This document shows, piece after piece, positions 1 through 12,124 of a stretch of DNA of 64,000 bases. The stretch spans positions 49,537,516 through 49,601,515 of the forward strand of contig CM054141.1 in assembly GCA_028751875.1 (NCBI GenBank), written 5' to 3'. The position numbers and the translations under genes were made by a program. The first letter of the stretch is position 1. Every line of letters starts with the position of its first letter. The notes beneath the pieces were generated by a model, which made no database searches, had not been told where the DNA came from, and saw nothing but the letters and a program-made list of their open reading frames with translations. This DNA comes from Rapana venosa. Its lineage: Eukaryota > Mollusca > Gastropoda > Neogastropoda > Muricidae.

Positions 1-89
1 CTGTGTGCCAACACATGCAGAACATCTTGCGCACATGTTAAATCCTGTTCCGTTTTTCAAAAGAGTAGGCCATTGTGTGCCGGTGGGAA

Positions 90-200
90 CAGATGACAAA
101 ATTTACAAAACCGCATACACATGGGGACTGGATGTAAAAAAGCACATGAGTGCTTATTCCATTATCCTTGATATAAATTTTTATTTTTTAAAATGTCATC
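90..200 (+). mobile_element. Dispersed repeat, family B (copy 1)
   Basis: Shares about 105 bases with 47918-48023, from CAGATGACAAAATTTAC through AAGCACATGAGTG. Copy 1 continues straight into the family A tail, so A and B may be the body and tail of one element. Confidence 0.65.
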
Positions 201-267
201 TGAGCGTTTGATTTGTTGCTTTACAAGATTCAGCGCTATATAAATTCCATACATTATTATCATTATT
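201..267 (+). mobile_element. Retroelement 3' tail, family A (copy 1)
   Basis: The segment runs from TTTGATTTGTTGC through GCGCTATATAAATTCCAT into an ATT-rich end. It is nearly identical to 54681-54746 and matches 45335-45403 in reverse orientation. The short AT-rich microsatellite at one end is typical of SINE or LINE 3' ends. No reverse transcriptase is attached. Confidence 0.7.
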
Positions 268-3200
268 TAGGAAAAAAGATGCACAATTATTCTTTAATTT
301 TTCAGAATTGCACAGAATGAATATGGATGTATAGATTCCGTATTAAAGAAAATGTATAAACAAGAACAACAAAAGAGGAGGGGTAAAAACACACCAAAAA
401 ATGGCAATTCCTCCCAACAAAAAAGACAAATAAATGATACTGATCTGATTGTCTCTGTTTAAAGTGACAAACAAATGAGTTGGAAAACTGACATTTGACA
501 TGTATAAACTCGGTATAAACTTTCCATGAATTACATTCCGGTTTGCCTCTGTCTGTGCATCTGTGTACATGTATAACAATGCATGCACATGCATACATGC
601 ACAAAAATACACATACATACACCTGCATGTATATTGCCTGTACAATTCTTGAATGCAATGTTCGCACCCAAAATGGTGACAATGTCAGAATGTTTGTATC
701 TAGTATAAATCACATTAAGTCTGCATGAATACATAATATGTGCTTATAATAGCACATATGTATATGTATTCAAACAAACAAAATATCCATCTCCCTCCCA
801 GCTGAGGGGAAAAAATCTTTTTAATGAGAGATTTATGTGCTGAGTGGAAACCATTTAATTTTTGAAAAGGAAAAATGAAAGAATAACAAGCTGAAAGATA
901 GATTTGAGTCACAAATGATGGCATAATGCAACTCATGCCTCTCCCCCTCTTCAAGCCAGTGAAAATAGGCCCAAGGCACTCTTGAAATCATTTTCTTTAA
1001 AGAATGGTTGTGGGAAGAGGTCAGCCTACAGAACATGGACACCCCCACCTCCACTGTAAAATTTTTCTGCAGACTTTTTTGCTTTTCTTCTTTTTTTTTA
1101 ATCATACAGACAATATTCCTCTTTTAAAAAATACCTATGCTTGGGTAATAATACACCACACACACTCTCTCTCTCTCACATACACATACAAACACGCACA
1201 CATACTTATATATAACCCTTGGGAATAAAGATTATCAATCAATCTTAAAATTTGCAGACCACTGAAAACTTTGCAGAAGTAGGAAAAACAGAAAACATAA
1301 CAGAATGAAAGAACAAAAACAAAATAGTAAAAGAAACTGAACTCTTAACGCAACACAAACTATACTGAAAAAAAAAAAAGAAATGGCATGGAAAGAAAGA
1401 AAAAGTATTGGTACACACAGAATTCTCATGCATGTGTTCACACTGTCTCCCCCAACACACACATGCACACGCAAAAAGAGACACACAAAAACATACACAC
1501 GCAAGCTTGCTAGTAGAAATGACAGTAAGTAAAGGCAGAAGAAACTGGAAACGGTCATGGTTGGCAGACAACCAAGAATGGAGAGACTGAGCAATTAAAA
1601 CAGTCACCCAAATGCATGAGTATAACAGAACTGGAAAAAACAAAGAAAGAAACAAATGGACAGAAAGGCTCATAACAATGTTCCAAGTGACCCCATGGAA
1701 GTATAACAAGCTCATTAAATTTTACATAGAATTCAATAATGAAATTGTTTAAAAATAAGCAGATCTAAGAAATCTCTATGACTACTTGATGAGAACAGCC
1801 TTCAAGCAAAAACTTTATTCTGTTTGTAGAAATATCTAAAACTAGAGCTGAGTTGATGGGAAATGCTGCATAATTATGTTATTATACATACACATAGTTT
1901 GTGTTACTATTTGAGACAGCAAATTAGAGTAAGAAATTCCTCCATAACAGCTTACAATTAAAAACGGGTTAAATACCTAAAAATTTTAAAAGCCTGGTAT
2001 GCTGCCCCCTCCCCCCCCCCCAAAAAAATGCAATCATCTGATGCAGTAACACATTCCTTACAGGGATACAGGTAAAGAGGGAGAATATAATCAAGGTGTG
2101 AGAGAGGAAATGAATGACAGAAAGGAGAAATCCAAGATCTGACTTTATAATGCCAAGTGCTTGACCTGTTGCAAAGAAACATGCTACAACGCTACTTGAC
2201 ACAGCATACTAAGAGTACTTCTGGGACTGACAAGAAAGATTTGATGTATTTTGAGTAAATAAAGAAGTCATAAATTTCTCCAAAGGACAAGCAAGTAACT
2301 CTGAATGCTTTTGATGGAGTCCATCAAGCGGAACAGAGACTGGGGTAATACTGTTGAAAAACTTGAGTGAATTGCCATTCAACTCCCAAATCTTTTTTTT
2401 GTGGAAAAAGTCATTTTGTTCCAGACTACTTGATGTTCTCACCCCATTTCTAAGTAACCTCTGCACCTTTTACTCAAACTTTTTCTTCCAACACACACAC
2501 ACATTTTCTGCATTAGCATTGTCATCTACTGCTGTGAATAAAAAATATCAACTGAAACCTTTTCACATCAAGGGAAAACAATTCTAAGCTCTCCTGGATG
2601 AAAATTTTTCAAAAGGTAATTCTTAATGATTTGGAGATCCTGATATAGAAAGACAATGGAGAAAAACAGGTTATTTTAATTTTTAGAGAGATTAGTAAGG
2701 GAGTAGAAAACGGGAAATGCAATAAATTGTATGGTTCTCTTGAATGAACAATAGCAAATTACATGACTTGTGAGAAGAAAGGAAAAAACAACCCTTCAAA
2801 GTAAAAATCAAACCCCATAAGATTCTTTTAGAAATGGAACTAACATGCTTCTCCATCACCATGATCACCTTATAACCCTAACAACCTACCAATTTTCTGT
2901 TGATAACTTGATTGATTTTGATTTTAAAATCTGTTTTAAATTATCCTCTTTATTTATAAATATACTTGATTTGCCATTCTTAACCTAGGTCTTCTTTAAG
3001 TTGGTACAATTTTCTATCCTTGAACAACAAATAAGGTCTTTTCATTACTTTGCACCATACCCCCTCCAAATCACCCATGAAATATTTCTGATTACAATCT
3101 AAATTTACCTTACATCAAATAATACAGCTGATATGGATCTGATTATTAAATATGTACTTTCACAAATACAGTATGTACCATTCCAATGACCCTGAGTGGT

Positions 3201-5140
3201 ACAACTGGTGAGGCCAGATCGATAATATAAAACTACAAGGCAATCATACTGACTGACCTATTCTGTTTGCATTACACCTTACTCCCATTCATTACCAAGT
3301 CATGCATTTAATTTCAAATGATTGAAAATGTTTATTCCAAGACAAATAAAACTTTTTATTGCATGTTCTCACCTGTAATTCATTCATTCCATGTTTGATG
3401 AAGCATCAGAACATGATAGTGAAGAATCAAGGTACATTTGCTCTCCAGATGTCACCGAAATGCAATAATGAATTAGAGATTTTTAAGTCCTTACTTTATT
3501 TCTGCATCGATGTATACAGAAAGGGTATCAAGGCACTGGCAGGTGAAATTGAGAAACTGTCAAATCCCTACCACTATGCCATGAAGTGCCACTAAGATGA
3601 CCACAAACTTCAGGACTCCTAGGGTTATGGCAATATGATGGTTTATCCATCCATTCAACTGCTGTCACCCGTTTTAATTTCAATCACAATTACATCAGCA
3701 TACTCTACTCATATCAAAATTAACTCAAGGTATAACAGAAGAACAAGGTGAGGAACAAAATGCGATGATAACTGGATACGTTTTATAGGGAGAAAAAATA
3801 CCTGATAGGTTTTAGAGGGAGAAAAGTATCCTTTTGGCTCTAAATTTTTTCTGCCAAGATAACAGTATTTCATAATAATCCACAATGAGAAAATATTAAT
3901 AGAGGAGAAAAACATAAAACTTCCTATCTCTTACATTTTCTAATGGATAATGTATCTTACTATGGACATCTAGTAATAATTTACAGTTAAACAGCAGTGT
4001 CTTATCTTCATTAAATAAGTTGGGCAACATAATCACACACTCTTTCCTCACTGTAACTCTTATACGTCCGCTTAGGCTCCATATGCAAAAGGAGTGTCCA
4101 ATACAAAAAGTAGTGGCACTTATTTTCAAGTCAACTTCTCTGAGACGTTATCCAATCCATGACAAGAACTAAATAATTTCTCATGACCCACACTCAAATG
4201 ATATAATTTGTAGGTACATATTGCATACTCCTTAGTTCTAATGTATAAATATATAACTAATTGTGATGTACAAGAAAAAAAAAAGTGTACTGAAACAAGG
4301 AGACATGACATGTGTCGAGGATCCAACATGTATGTTGACTGCAGAGTGAGTAGATGACTGTTTTGACGCTTACCTGCAAAACAGAGAATCCTGAAAGAAA
4401 GATGTGTCCGTCGTGTGTGAGTGAGTGTTTTGTACAAGTGAGCGAAAGAAACAGAACAGAATTAAGACAAAGCACAGACAGGAAGCATCAAAAGTAAGAA
4501 AAGTAAATCTAAAGAAAGAAAGAAATCAGAGAAAGGGGGGAACATAATACATCCAGACAAGTTTTTTCTTGGCATCAGTAAGAAGTCTTCCCAGCGAGAA
4601 ACTCTGTCACTCATTCCTGCTAAGTTCTTTTTTCCCCCGTATTTGTCCAATATTGTAACATTACATGTTTATTATACTTCTCTTCCTCTAAATTTCACTG
4701 AATTCATTGTTTCTTGAATGAGTAAAGCTTCAACATTCCCTAAGAAAGAAGGTGTTGACAGTTTTTTAAATAGTACAAATAAATAATGCATATGTGTGTG
4801 TGTCCAGAACTGAATTTGATCCATTTCAGTCTAGAGCTCATTCATTTTGATTGATACTGGTGATAACAGCAGCGAGGGAGACTCTACATTTCAATGGAAA
4901 TCACGAATAAATTTAAGGCACTGCTTGTGATTTCAGAAGTGAACACTAAATCTATTTTCCTTCTTGTTTTGTGTGTGTGCGCGTGCGTGATTTTTTTGTT
5001 GGGTTTTGTGTGTGTATGTGTGTAGTATTTCTTTTTAGTTGAGTGGTGGGGAGTTGCTTGGATGTGTGGGAGGGGGTAGAGCGGTCGATGCATTGACCAG
5101 ATTTGTTTTCATTGTTTTTCAGGAAGGTAGTTTTCAAGGA

Positions 5141-5142
<2 letters not shown>

Positions 5143-5183
<41 letters not shown>

Positions 5184-5259
5184 TATATATATATATATAT
5201 ATATTGGGTGGATGGGGTTGTTTTTTGGGGTTTTTTTTTGAGGGGGGGGGGGGGGGGGG
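5143..5259. repeat. (AT)n block followed by a poly-G run
   Basis: Two AT arrays separated by TTAAT lie at 5143-5204. After a G/T-rich linker a run of about 20 G lies at 5240-5259. Confidence 0.9.
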
Positions 5260-6197
5260 TTGGTACTTCAAATTTTTTTTACAGGACCACACATCACTAT
5301 TTTTTGTATTGAGTGGTGGATTTCACAATACCTGGGCAAACTGATGTAAGTGGAATCGGTCCTGTGAATATATGTCAATTTCCTATTCGTTTCACAATTT
5401 CTTGGTCAAGATAATGACTACAACAACAAAACAGCCTTTTATTAAAACTTTTTTCTTAATGTTTTAGTTTCATCTGCAAGATATAAGTATCTGGCAGAAA
5501 ACCAACAAATACTACACAACACAGTAGCTGAAAGCAAACAATTTTATGCCATTGTGATTGGTTTGTTTGATTTCTCTCTTTTTTTCTTCTAATAAGAAAA
5601 ATGTGTATATCAATTCCACGAAATATGGAAAAGGTTAACAGATTTAAACGCATCATATCACAATTATTGTCAGTCTATCACATACATATCATGACACTAC
5701 TCCAGGTCTCTCCTCTTGCCACATATTGCAAACTTCATCTTCTTACATCATCTTCGCAACAGAAGTGGCAGTAAAAGAGAAATGATCCACTGAATCAAAA
5801 ATATTTTCCCCTGGTTTTCAGAGAAAACAAACATGGACACTGTAAACCCTTATACTAATATACTAATGTGAACTTTTTAAAAATAAATGTATTATCTTTG
5901 CGTGTGCTCTTGAATATGTATGCGTACATGTATTAAAGTATGCGCACCTATGAACAATTGTTGGACTGGTATGTGTTTGTATGTGTAAATGTATTTTCAC
6001 TCATTAGTTTACAGATAAAATCTTTTGCTTTGTCCGAAACTCTGTTTCAAATCCTAATTCTTCCTTTACATATATTTTTAAGAATAAAGAGTTAGGCATT
6101 TCCATCCATAAACTTTCTAGAAAAACCGCACAAGTCAAAGTAACAGAGCTTCTCTCCAGGTATATGAGCACAGTAATCATGGAGAAATGATACCTAC

Positions 6198-6498
6198 TCC
6201 CAAAATTCTGTCACAGGATCCATTACGGAGTGTGACATATTTGCCGTGACATTAGCAATGTCACCTATGTCAACAACCGAGGTGTTGGCAGTCGTCATGT
6301 TAAAGGCATGGCTCTCTCCAGTGGTGTTGGATCCATGGTCAAAGGTGGTGCAGTTGACCGTATTCCACTCATTGTTGCAATGGGACCAGGGCAGCACAGA
6401 GTTGAAGGAGGAGAACACATAGTAAAATGCCCACGTCAAGATGATGTTGTATTCACAGTTGAGTAAGAAGACAATGATAGTTGTGGCATAACCTATGC
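6198..6498 (-). CDS. SLC6 transporter, third coding exon (TM3 and glycosylated EL2)
   Basis: This 301-base exon completes Gly150 and encodes residues 151-249 plus two bases of codon 250. IGYATTIIVFLLNCEYNII starts TM3; Tyr166 matches the substrate-binding tyrosine of the family (GAT1 Y140, LeuT Y108). WAFYYVFSSF and LPW follow. Extracellular loop 2 has the conserved Cys190/Cys199 pair, expected to form a disulfide, and six N-glycosylation sequons at Asn198, 207, 216, 221, 232 and 236. The exon ends in PVTEFW plus GA, the conserved lead-in to the next exon. The acceptor is TTTTCTTTGCAG|GC. The donor is most likely GGGA|GTAGGT, because the next GT would place an in-frame TAG in the exon. The next exon was not found down to position 1. 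Glu165 is unusual at a position that is often aromatic. Confidence 0.94.
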
Positions 6499-7415
6499 CT
6501 GCAAAGAAAAAACAAATTAAATCTCAATTTAAACTCTTTTCACTATTTTAAATTCTTAAAAACATAGTGTATACAGTAAGAGCTAAGGCTGCTACCAAAG
6601 AATTAGATAACTAAGCATGAAAAAGTGGAGGTGGAGAGGGTGTGTGTGTGGAAGGTTATAGGTTAGGAAGATATCAGGACTCATGCAGACATTAAAACCA
6701 AATTATTTTATTTCAGTGAATTATCTGTACCGTGATAATACCGAATTTTTAAAAGATTTGGGAGTTCTTAAAATGAAGATCAGGAAGTAGCCAAAGCAGA
6801 GTTTCTTTCCTTACATCAGATCATTTTGTTATATCAAAATCAAAGCTTATACAACACTATTGATTCATTACATCCAGTCAAAGAAAGAAAAATTTTATCA
6901 AATAAACTGTCATGGTGATACAGATGGAGGAGAGATAAATATCACAGAATAAACAATGTATGGTGAGGAAGACACAGAGTGGGAGCAGTCAAACCCTGTC
7001 CAGACTTTTACCTTCAGAGGGAGAGGACTACAGTTGATCACTTTATCCATCTAAAGTGATTACTTCCCCTACACCATCAACAGGCTTAATATAGGCCTAC
7101 AAGAACCAAGATTCTCTCTCTCTCTCTGACAACTGTCCTCTTATTTGTTGTTTATGCTTTATTTAAACTTATTTGCAGAAGTGTCATATTTTTAAAAAAA
7201 AACGTGTGTGTGTGTGCGTGCATGCGCTATAACACTGTTCTCATTGTAGACCACATGTAAAAAAAGTTTTCTCAAATTTAGGTTTGGGTTTGTGTGTCTT
7301 TTATTACTGCTGTTGTATCTTTTTGGGAATGTTTTTGTTTTGTTTTTAGTCATAACTTTATGTTGTTTATATTAGGTTTCTACATTGTTATATATCAATC
7401 CCTACAGACAGGTTA

Positions 7416-7457
7416 GGACTGGATGTAGAAAGGAGAAACAGCACATCAGTGCTTATC
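7416..7457 (+). mobile_element. Dispersed repeat, family B (decayed fragment)
   Basis: Retains GGACTGGATGTA-AAA then GCACAT-AGTGCTTAT with small insertions relative to the copy at 90-200. Lies in intron 2 of the transporter gene. Confidence 0.4.
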
Positions 7458-7567
7458 TTTTTTCCTCCAAAACATCCAATTTTGCCTTGCCTCGTCTTGC
7501 CTCCCCCCTATGTGTTACCCTTGGAATGGAAGAATTTTTACATCTTCCTCTCATATCCTTAAAAATT

Positions 7568-7570
7568 GGG

Positions 7571-7668
<98 letters not shown>

Positions 7669-7682
7669 TTCGAGAGAGAGAG
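7568..7682. repeat. (GA)n microsatellite
   Basis: Over 100 bases of GA with a few interruptions, in intron 2. Confidence 0.95.
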
Positions 7683-7805
7683 TTCACAGGGTTTGGAAAA
7701 GATGTTAAACAAAAAAAGCAATAAGACCAAAGAATGCCATCACACTGAGAAAAAAATCAACTACAACAAACCAGACTCAGACACTCATTTTCTTTAAGAC
7801 AAATG

Positions 7806-7903
7806 CTACTGAGAACAAACAAAACAGGACAAAGCAAAAGAAAACAGCAAAGATACTGAGAACAAACAAAACAGGACAAAACAAAAGAAAACAGCAATCT
7901 GTT
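7806..7903. repeat. Direct duplication, unit about 48 bp, next to the TM2 exon donor
   Basis: TACTGAGAACAAACAAAACAG, GGACAAA and CAAAAGAAAACAGCAA occur twice almost identically, 11 bases from the donor of exon 7914-8045. Confidence 0.85.
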
Positions 7904-7913
7904 GAGAAGTTAC

Positions 7914-8045
7914 CTTGAAAAAGGGGCGAGATCTTCCAGGGCCCAATGCCTCCCTCAGACATGAACTGACCTAAGGACACCTCCAGGAAGAACATGGGCA
8001 CACCTCCCAGTAAAACGGCAACCATGTATGGAATCAGGAATGCAC
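7914..8045 (-). CDS. SLC6 transporter, second coding exon (TM2)
   Basis: This 132-base exon completes Gly106 and encodes residues 107-149 plus the first base of codon 150. It begins AFLIPY, directly continuing the RNGGG motif of the first exon. It contains TM2 with the conserved GGVPMFFLE (119-127) and SLGQF (129-133), then intracellular loop 1 with [13 protein letters not shown]. The wording around [15 protein letters not shown] and the PLFQG-IGY junction is closest, by eye, to creatine, taurine and GABA carriers. The acceptor is TTGTTGCAG|GT and the donor CAAG|GTAACT, both phase 1. The donor side is followed by an A-rich 48-bp tandem duplication, and a decayed retroelement tail begins 38 bases upstream of the exon. 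Confidence 0.95.
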
Positions 8046-8082
8046 CTGCAACAAATCAAACATCACGTGCTGGGTTAAGTCT

Positions 8083-8285
8083 CAGTCAAATTTTTATTTC
8101 CAGCTTCTTGCAAACATCGAGAGGGTATTTGAGGAAGAAGGGGGGGGGGGGGGGGGATCCAGTTAGTAGGCCTACACTGAATGAGCAATTCATTTGTTTG
8201 GAGTTGTGTTTCTTTTCAAAAAGCCATCCACCCACAACACAATTTAGTTACCAGTGTGTATATAATCATAGAGGCATTCAACAAG
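8083..8285 (-). mobile_element. Dispersed repeat, family C (decayed copy next to the TM2 exon)
   Basis: Keeps CAGTCAAATTTTTATTTCCAG, then TGAATGAGCAATTCATTTG and AAAAGCCATC in the same order as the better copies. A poly-G run and other sequence interrupt it. It starts 38 bases upstream of the exon's acceptor. Confidence 0.5.
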
Positions 8286-8584
8286 AAAAGATAAGTTTTT
8301 TCTGCAGATCAAGCTGTACCTGAGTTCTATTGCTATCATTAATAGTAATAAAAACACAACTGAGTTCAGATTTTTTTTCTCTTTTTTTACAATAAAGCTG
8401 AACACAGTTGTGGTTTTTTTAAATTATGTTTTACTGTTTTACTTCAACTGTGTGCTTGGAGGGAGCGGTGCCCTGCAGAATTGTGGGTTTTTATCAAGAC
8501 AATTAATTACATATCTATATATATCTATATCTATGTCTATATATATATATATAATCCCTTCCTTGGCTAGAGCTTTGAGGTTCT

Positions 8585-8640
8585 CCCATGGTGAAACTTT
8601 TGCCTGTGACTGTTTTTATCCCCACCATTAAGGTAGCCAC
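8585..8640 (-). mobile_element. SINE-like element, family F (3' part, reversed)
   Basis: GACTGTTTTTATCCCCACCATTAAGGTAGCCACATTC is the reverse complement of the family F 3' segment, diverged. It matches the reverse complement of 31540-31590. Confidence 0.5.
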
Positions 8641-8892
8641 ATTCTGACCATGGGGATCTGTTATATTTCAGTCAGTGTCCTTCAGCTACTTCATGCCCAG
8701 CCATGCCAGAGTAAAACAATAATGGAAGTTACAATCATGCAGATAATAATATATATTGGCAAAATTATGAGAACCACCAATTACACATTTCAACTGTCTT
8801 CATGTTGAAATTCTATATCATAATGTTACTGAACTGTTACCCATTTATAGTCTAGCCTTGATGGCCTTGTGAGTACACATCTTATTTATCTG

Positions 8893-8893
<1 letters not shown>

Positions 8894-8942
<49 letters not shown>
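8894..8942. repeat. (TG)n microsatellite
   Basis: About 23 uninterrupted TG units, in intron 1. Confidence 0.95.
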
Positions 8943-8943
<1 letters not shown>

Positions 8944-9179
8944 TGTATACACACATGCATGTATGAGTGCATATGTTAGTGAGCATGTGTGCACACCCAC
9001 AAGCTTTATAATGTCCACACACAAGAAAGCTAATTTGTGCATGGGTCGCTCATGCAGGCAACTTTTCAACATATCCCTCCTTCCCCTGAGCAAAAGCACA
9101 GCAAACTATCAATACAAGGAAAACACACTAGTGTTCATGCTGGCTCATGCCTTCTTCTGGAGTGAGTGAAGGGCATGTC

Positions 9180-9530
9180 AAGGGCCTTCCTGATTGTATT
9201 GATCACTGTCCCAGCGCCAGGCAATTAATCACATCCTTATCTGATCCGGGGCTGCAGGGCTGCACAGACCCCCTCCCCTCCCTGTGCTAGCCCTGGCAAC
9301 CAGCACACTGGCCACACTAGCTGTAACGCTCTTCAGTTATCCCTCTTCATTTATCCTCTGCTTTTGCAGGCTATAATCAGCACACAGCTGGCTATGTTTG
9401 AAGTAGCATGTCGCATCCCTGTGCGGATTAATTTGCACTGTCTGTACACAGTCCCCAAGCTCAGTGATCATAGGCTGTAGAACAGAGCTTATGTCTTGAC
9501 TTCTGATTTCTGGATGCTCTGGTCAATAGG
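9180..9530. promoter_or_regulatory. Complex, non-repetitive block; candidate intronic enhancer
   Basis: About 350 bases free of simple repeats, about 1.1 kb upstream of the TM2 exon. It contains homeodomain-type cores (CAATTAATCA, GGATTAATTT) and a GATA-type core (TTATCTGAT). No coding frame is present. The enhancer idea rests on complexity and motif content alone. Confidence 0.2.
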
Positions 9531-10084
9531 CTTTTATTGCAGATGCCAGGAGATGCAGAGCTGTGGAACAATTTACATGGTAAACCTAAAAGAGCAAAGC
9601 ACCAAGATTCAAGAATCAGAAAGTCTCCAGTACTGACTCTGCACTTCCTTTTAGCCTTTGAAGTCAGCCATGCCCAGAAAGATCAAAATCTACAATCTCT
9701 GATCACATGCATTCATTACAGAGCTTGTCAGGTGTGGATCAAGGCAGTAACTCAATTTAGCATTTTTACTAGTCTTGTTCCAAAATCTCTCTTTAGTTTG
9801 ATGAGCCATTACGGAAGCAATGTCAATGTCTTTGATGTTCAGACAAGTTCTGTACTTCCTTAATTCATCTTTGAACCTCTGCCAATGCTTTTGGAGATGT
9901 CTGACAACTGTAATGCCTTATAAATGTAACTTTTTACATCTGTGGCAATAATAATAATCCATCGCTTCACAGTTTTAACCAGAATTATTGCATTTCTTGT
10001 TGAACTGATGTGTGCATTTTTTCCCAGTCTGAATTGTAGGTGCAGGCGCAGGTGTATAATGACTTTTGTTGTTGCTGTTAATGA

Positions 10085-10365
10085 GTCATTTTAACTTGAC
10101 ACTATTCAGACTGTTTGGCTTCAATCTCATGGGTCCATGAAATCATGGGTCCAAATCTTGGTAGCGGTGTTTTGTGAATTATGGGTGGGGATTTCTACAA
10201 TCTCCCAGGTCATCTTAAAGTGCAAATCTACCAGAGACTTAATTCCCTTTGTGTACAAACAAACACATGCAGCAGATTATTTATGCACATTAAAGATCCC
10301 CTAATTTGTGTCAGTGTCCAGTGGGTTATGGAAACACATACCCAGCATGCATCCTGCACAGAAAA
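10085..10365 (+). mobile_element. SINE-like element, family F (5' and central part)
   Basis: A B-box-like GGTCCAAATCTTGG is followed by GATTTCTACAATCTCCCAGGTC, GCACATTAAAGATCCCCT and GTGGGTTATGGAAACACAT ending in CCCAGCATGC. I recognise this order from memory as a tRNA-derived SINE common in gastropod DNA. It is degenerate and has no detectable A box. Confidence 0.55.
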
Positions 10366-11447
10366 ATAAACTGCTCTGAAGTTGAAATGTGTCAGCTGAG
10401 GCCTGTGGGCAGGCCTCCTGCAAAGTTACTAGCACAGGAGACGACCAGTCACTACACATCCCACCCAAGAAGGGGACCCTAGAACAGGAGCAAGAACTTG
10501 ACACCAAGAATATTGACTCTGACTCATGAATTCATCACACCTGTGAATCACTGGGAGACCATAAATGAATAAAAGATAGGATTGCGTGTTTGCTGGAGTT
10601 CTAGAATACACCACTCTATAGCTAACCATTCTCCAACTTCAAAAATAGAGAGAAAATGTTCTACTATGGGCTTGCCAAGAATGAAGGTTGTCCACTTTCA
10701 CAGCTGGACAACAATGTGATGTAGGCCTTGGCACTTTGCAGACATATCAAGAACTGGCAAAGTATTTGGCAAAGGCCTGTGTGTATAATAATGATACGGG
10801 TGTCATTTTATGGAGTAAGCTTCTAGCTTGCTTGCGATTTGCAATCTCTCTCTCTCTCCTCTCTCTCTCTCCCTCCCTCCCTCCCTCTCATGTGCACATG
10901 CTCTTTTCTTTCAAAGAAAACCCCCACAAAATTAAATGCATTCATTTATCTTCAGCCTGCACTTCTCCTCAAGAGCTCTTTAACCTCCTCCCCAATAGTC
11001 AGATCTAATCTAAGTGGCGTCATTTCTCAGATTGTGAGAGCTTTTAACCTGCTACCTAGCCCCTTTTAAGAAAACATGCACACCCATTGCTGAAACCTCT
11101 CCCATTTCAGATAAGTAAATAATTCATGCTGATGGAAAATGGTGGAGCTCTTAGCAAAGTATACCTGCCCTGACTGCTGTGTTGCACTTTTTAAACACCC
11201 CCCCCCCCCCCCCCCCCCCTTCACATTCTACAATCTAAACGGGTGCATTTCTCTCTGCCAACTGTGCACCGCCACTTAAATGCATCTGATCTTTTTCAAT
11301 TCCGCCACCCACACCCCCTCAAACTCTTACCATCCCTTTTTTGGAGACTTCAACCACATCCAGAAAGATGGAGGAATGAGGAGATAAAATGAACCTCACT
11401 GAACTGATCTATGCCACATTTCAATCATACACACACACATATTATAG

Positions 11448-11450
<3 letters not shown>

Positions 11451-11538
<88 letters not shown>
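11451..11538. repeat. (GA)n microsatellite
   Basis: About 44 uninterrupted GA units. A poly-C run lies upstream at 11198-11219, and CT tracts flank it at 11656-11690. Confidence 0.95.
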
Positions 11539-11542
<4 letters not shown>

Positions 11543-11655
11543 CCCCTTTTCAGTCTTGAAGGCACACTTGATGAAAAAATGATGAACAGATTTGTTTGCT
11601 TAAAACATTTCTTCACACATGTGGATTCTTCTCTTCCCCTCCCCCTCCAACCTCC

Positions 11656-11687
<32 letters not shown>

Positions 11688-12060
11688 CTCTGGTGGCTCA
11701 AGGTACAGTAGTGGGTGGGGGTAAGCTACTCATCATAATCAATGCAGGAAAGGCACTGAGACAACTGGTCTGGCTCTCTCCTCGGCTTTATGTTCTTTTT
11801 TGGTTTTATTAAAAAGATATTTTCAAATTAGGGTCAGTGCCAAATATCCCTAATGTTGTTTTTCATAGATATATCACCATAAACTTAATCAGGTGGGAAG
11901 CAAACATAGTGTTAACTACAAACATACAACCAGAACGAAAAAAGCAACTCGTGGAGATGAATCTACATAGAAACAAGCAACAACAAAAATCCCCATCTTA
12001 TGTGTACAGCCTGACTGGTGTGATATTGTCATGATTTTCAGTCCTGTGTGAAGAAAACTG

Positions 12061-12064
<4 letters not shown>

Positions 12065-12122
<58 letters not shown>
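12065..12122. repeat. (TG)n microsatellite
   Basis: About 28 TG units followed by a T/G-rich tail. A poly-C run joined to TG lies at 12365-12410. Confidence 0.95.

Positions 12123-12124
<2 letters not shown>

Larger units (their letters stand above)
1..6197 (-). other. Intron 3 of the SLC6 gene (partial)
   Basis: This is AT-rich DNA between the TM3 exon and the left edge. I searched it by eye on the minus strand for the TM4 exon (expected RRVL-like start, then a Trp-rich helix and a KG-x-K motif) and found nothing. It holds retroelement tails at 90-267, a (AT)n block at 5143-5204, a poly-G run at 5239-5259 and short CA/CT tracts near 1160-1200, 1455-1503 and 2490-2503. The stretch from about 1600 to 4950 is ordinary unique-looking sequence without a recognisable gene. 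Confidence 0.8.
6499..7913 (-). other. Intron 2 of the SLC6 gene
   Basis: A 1415-base phase-1 intron with a GT donor at 7913 and an AG acceptor at 6500-6499. It contains a long (GA)n array, a decayed repeat fragment near 7416-7457 and a tandem duplication at 7808-7903. No coding sequence is seen. Confidence 0.92.

Noticed and set aside
3359..3595. A 78-codon plus-strand frame in complex sequence
   Set aside because: It is not repetitive, but no family is recognised, no splice partners are seen, and this length is expected by chance in AT-rich DNA.
4362..4390. A possible 17-base micro-exon on the minus strand between CTTTCAG and GTAAGC
   Set aside because: Its translation matches nothing expected after the EFWE motif of the transporter, and such AG-to-GT spacing occurs by chance.
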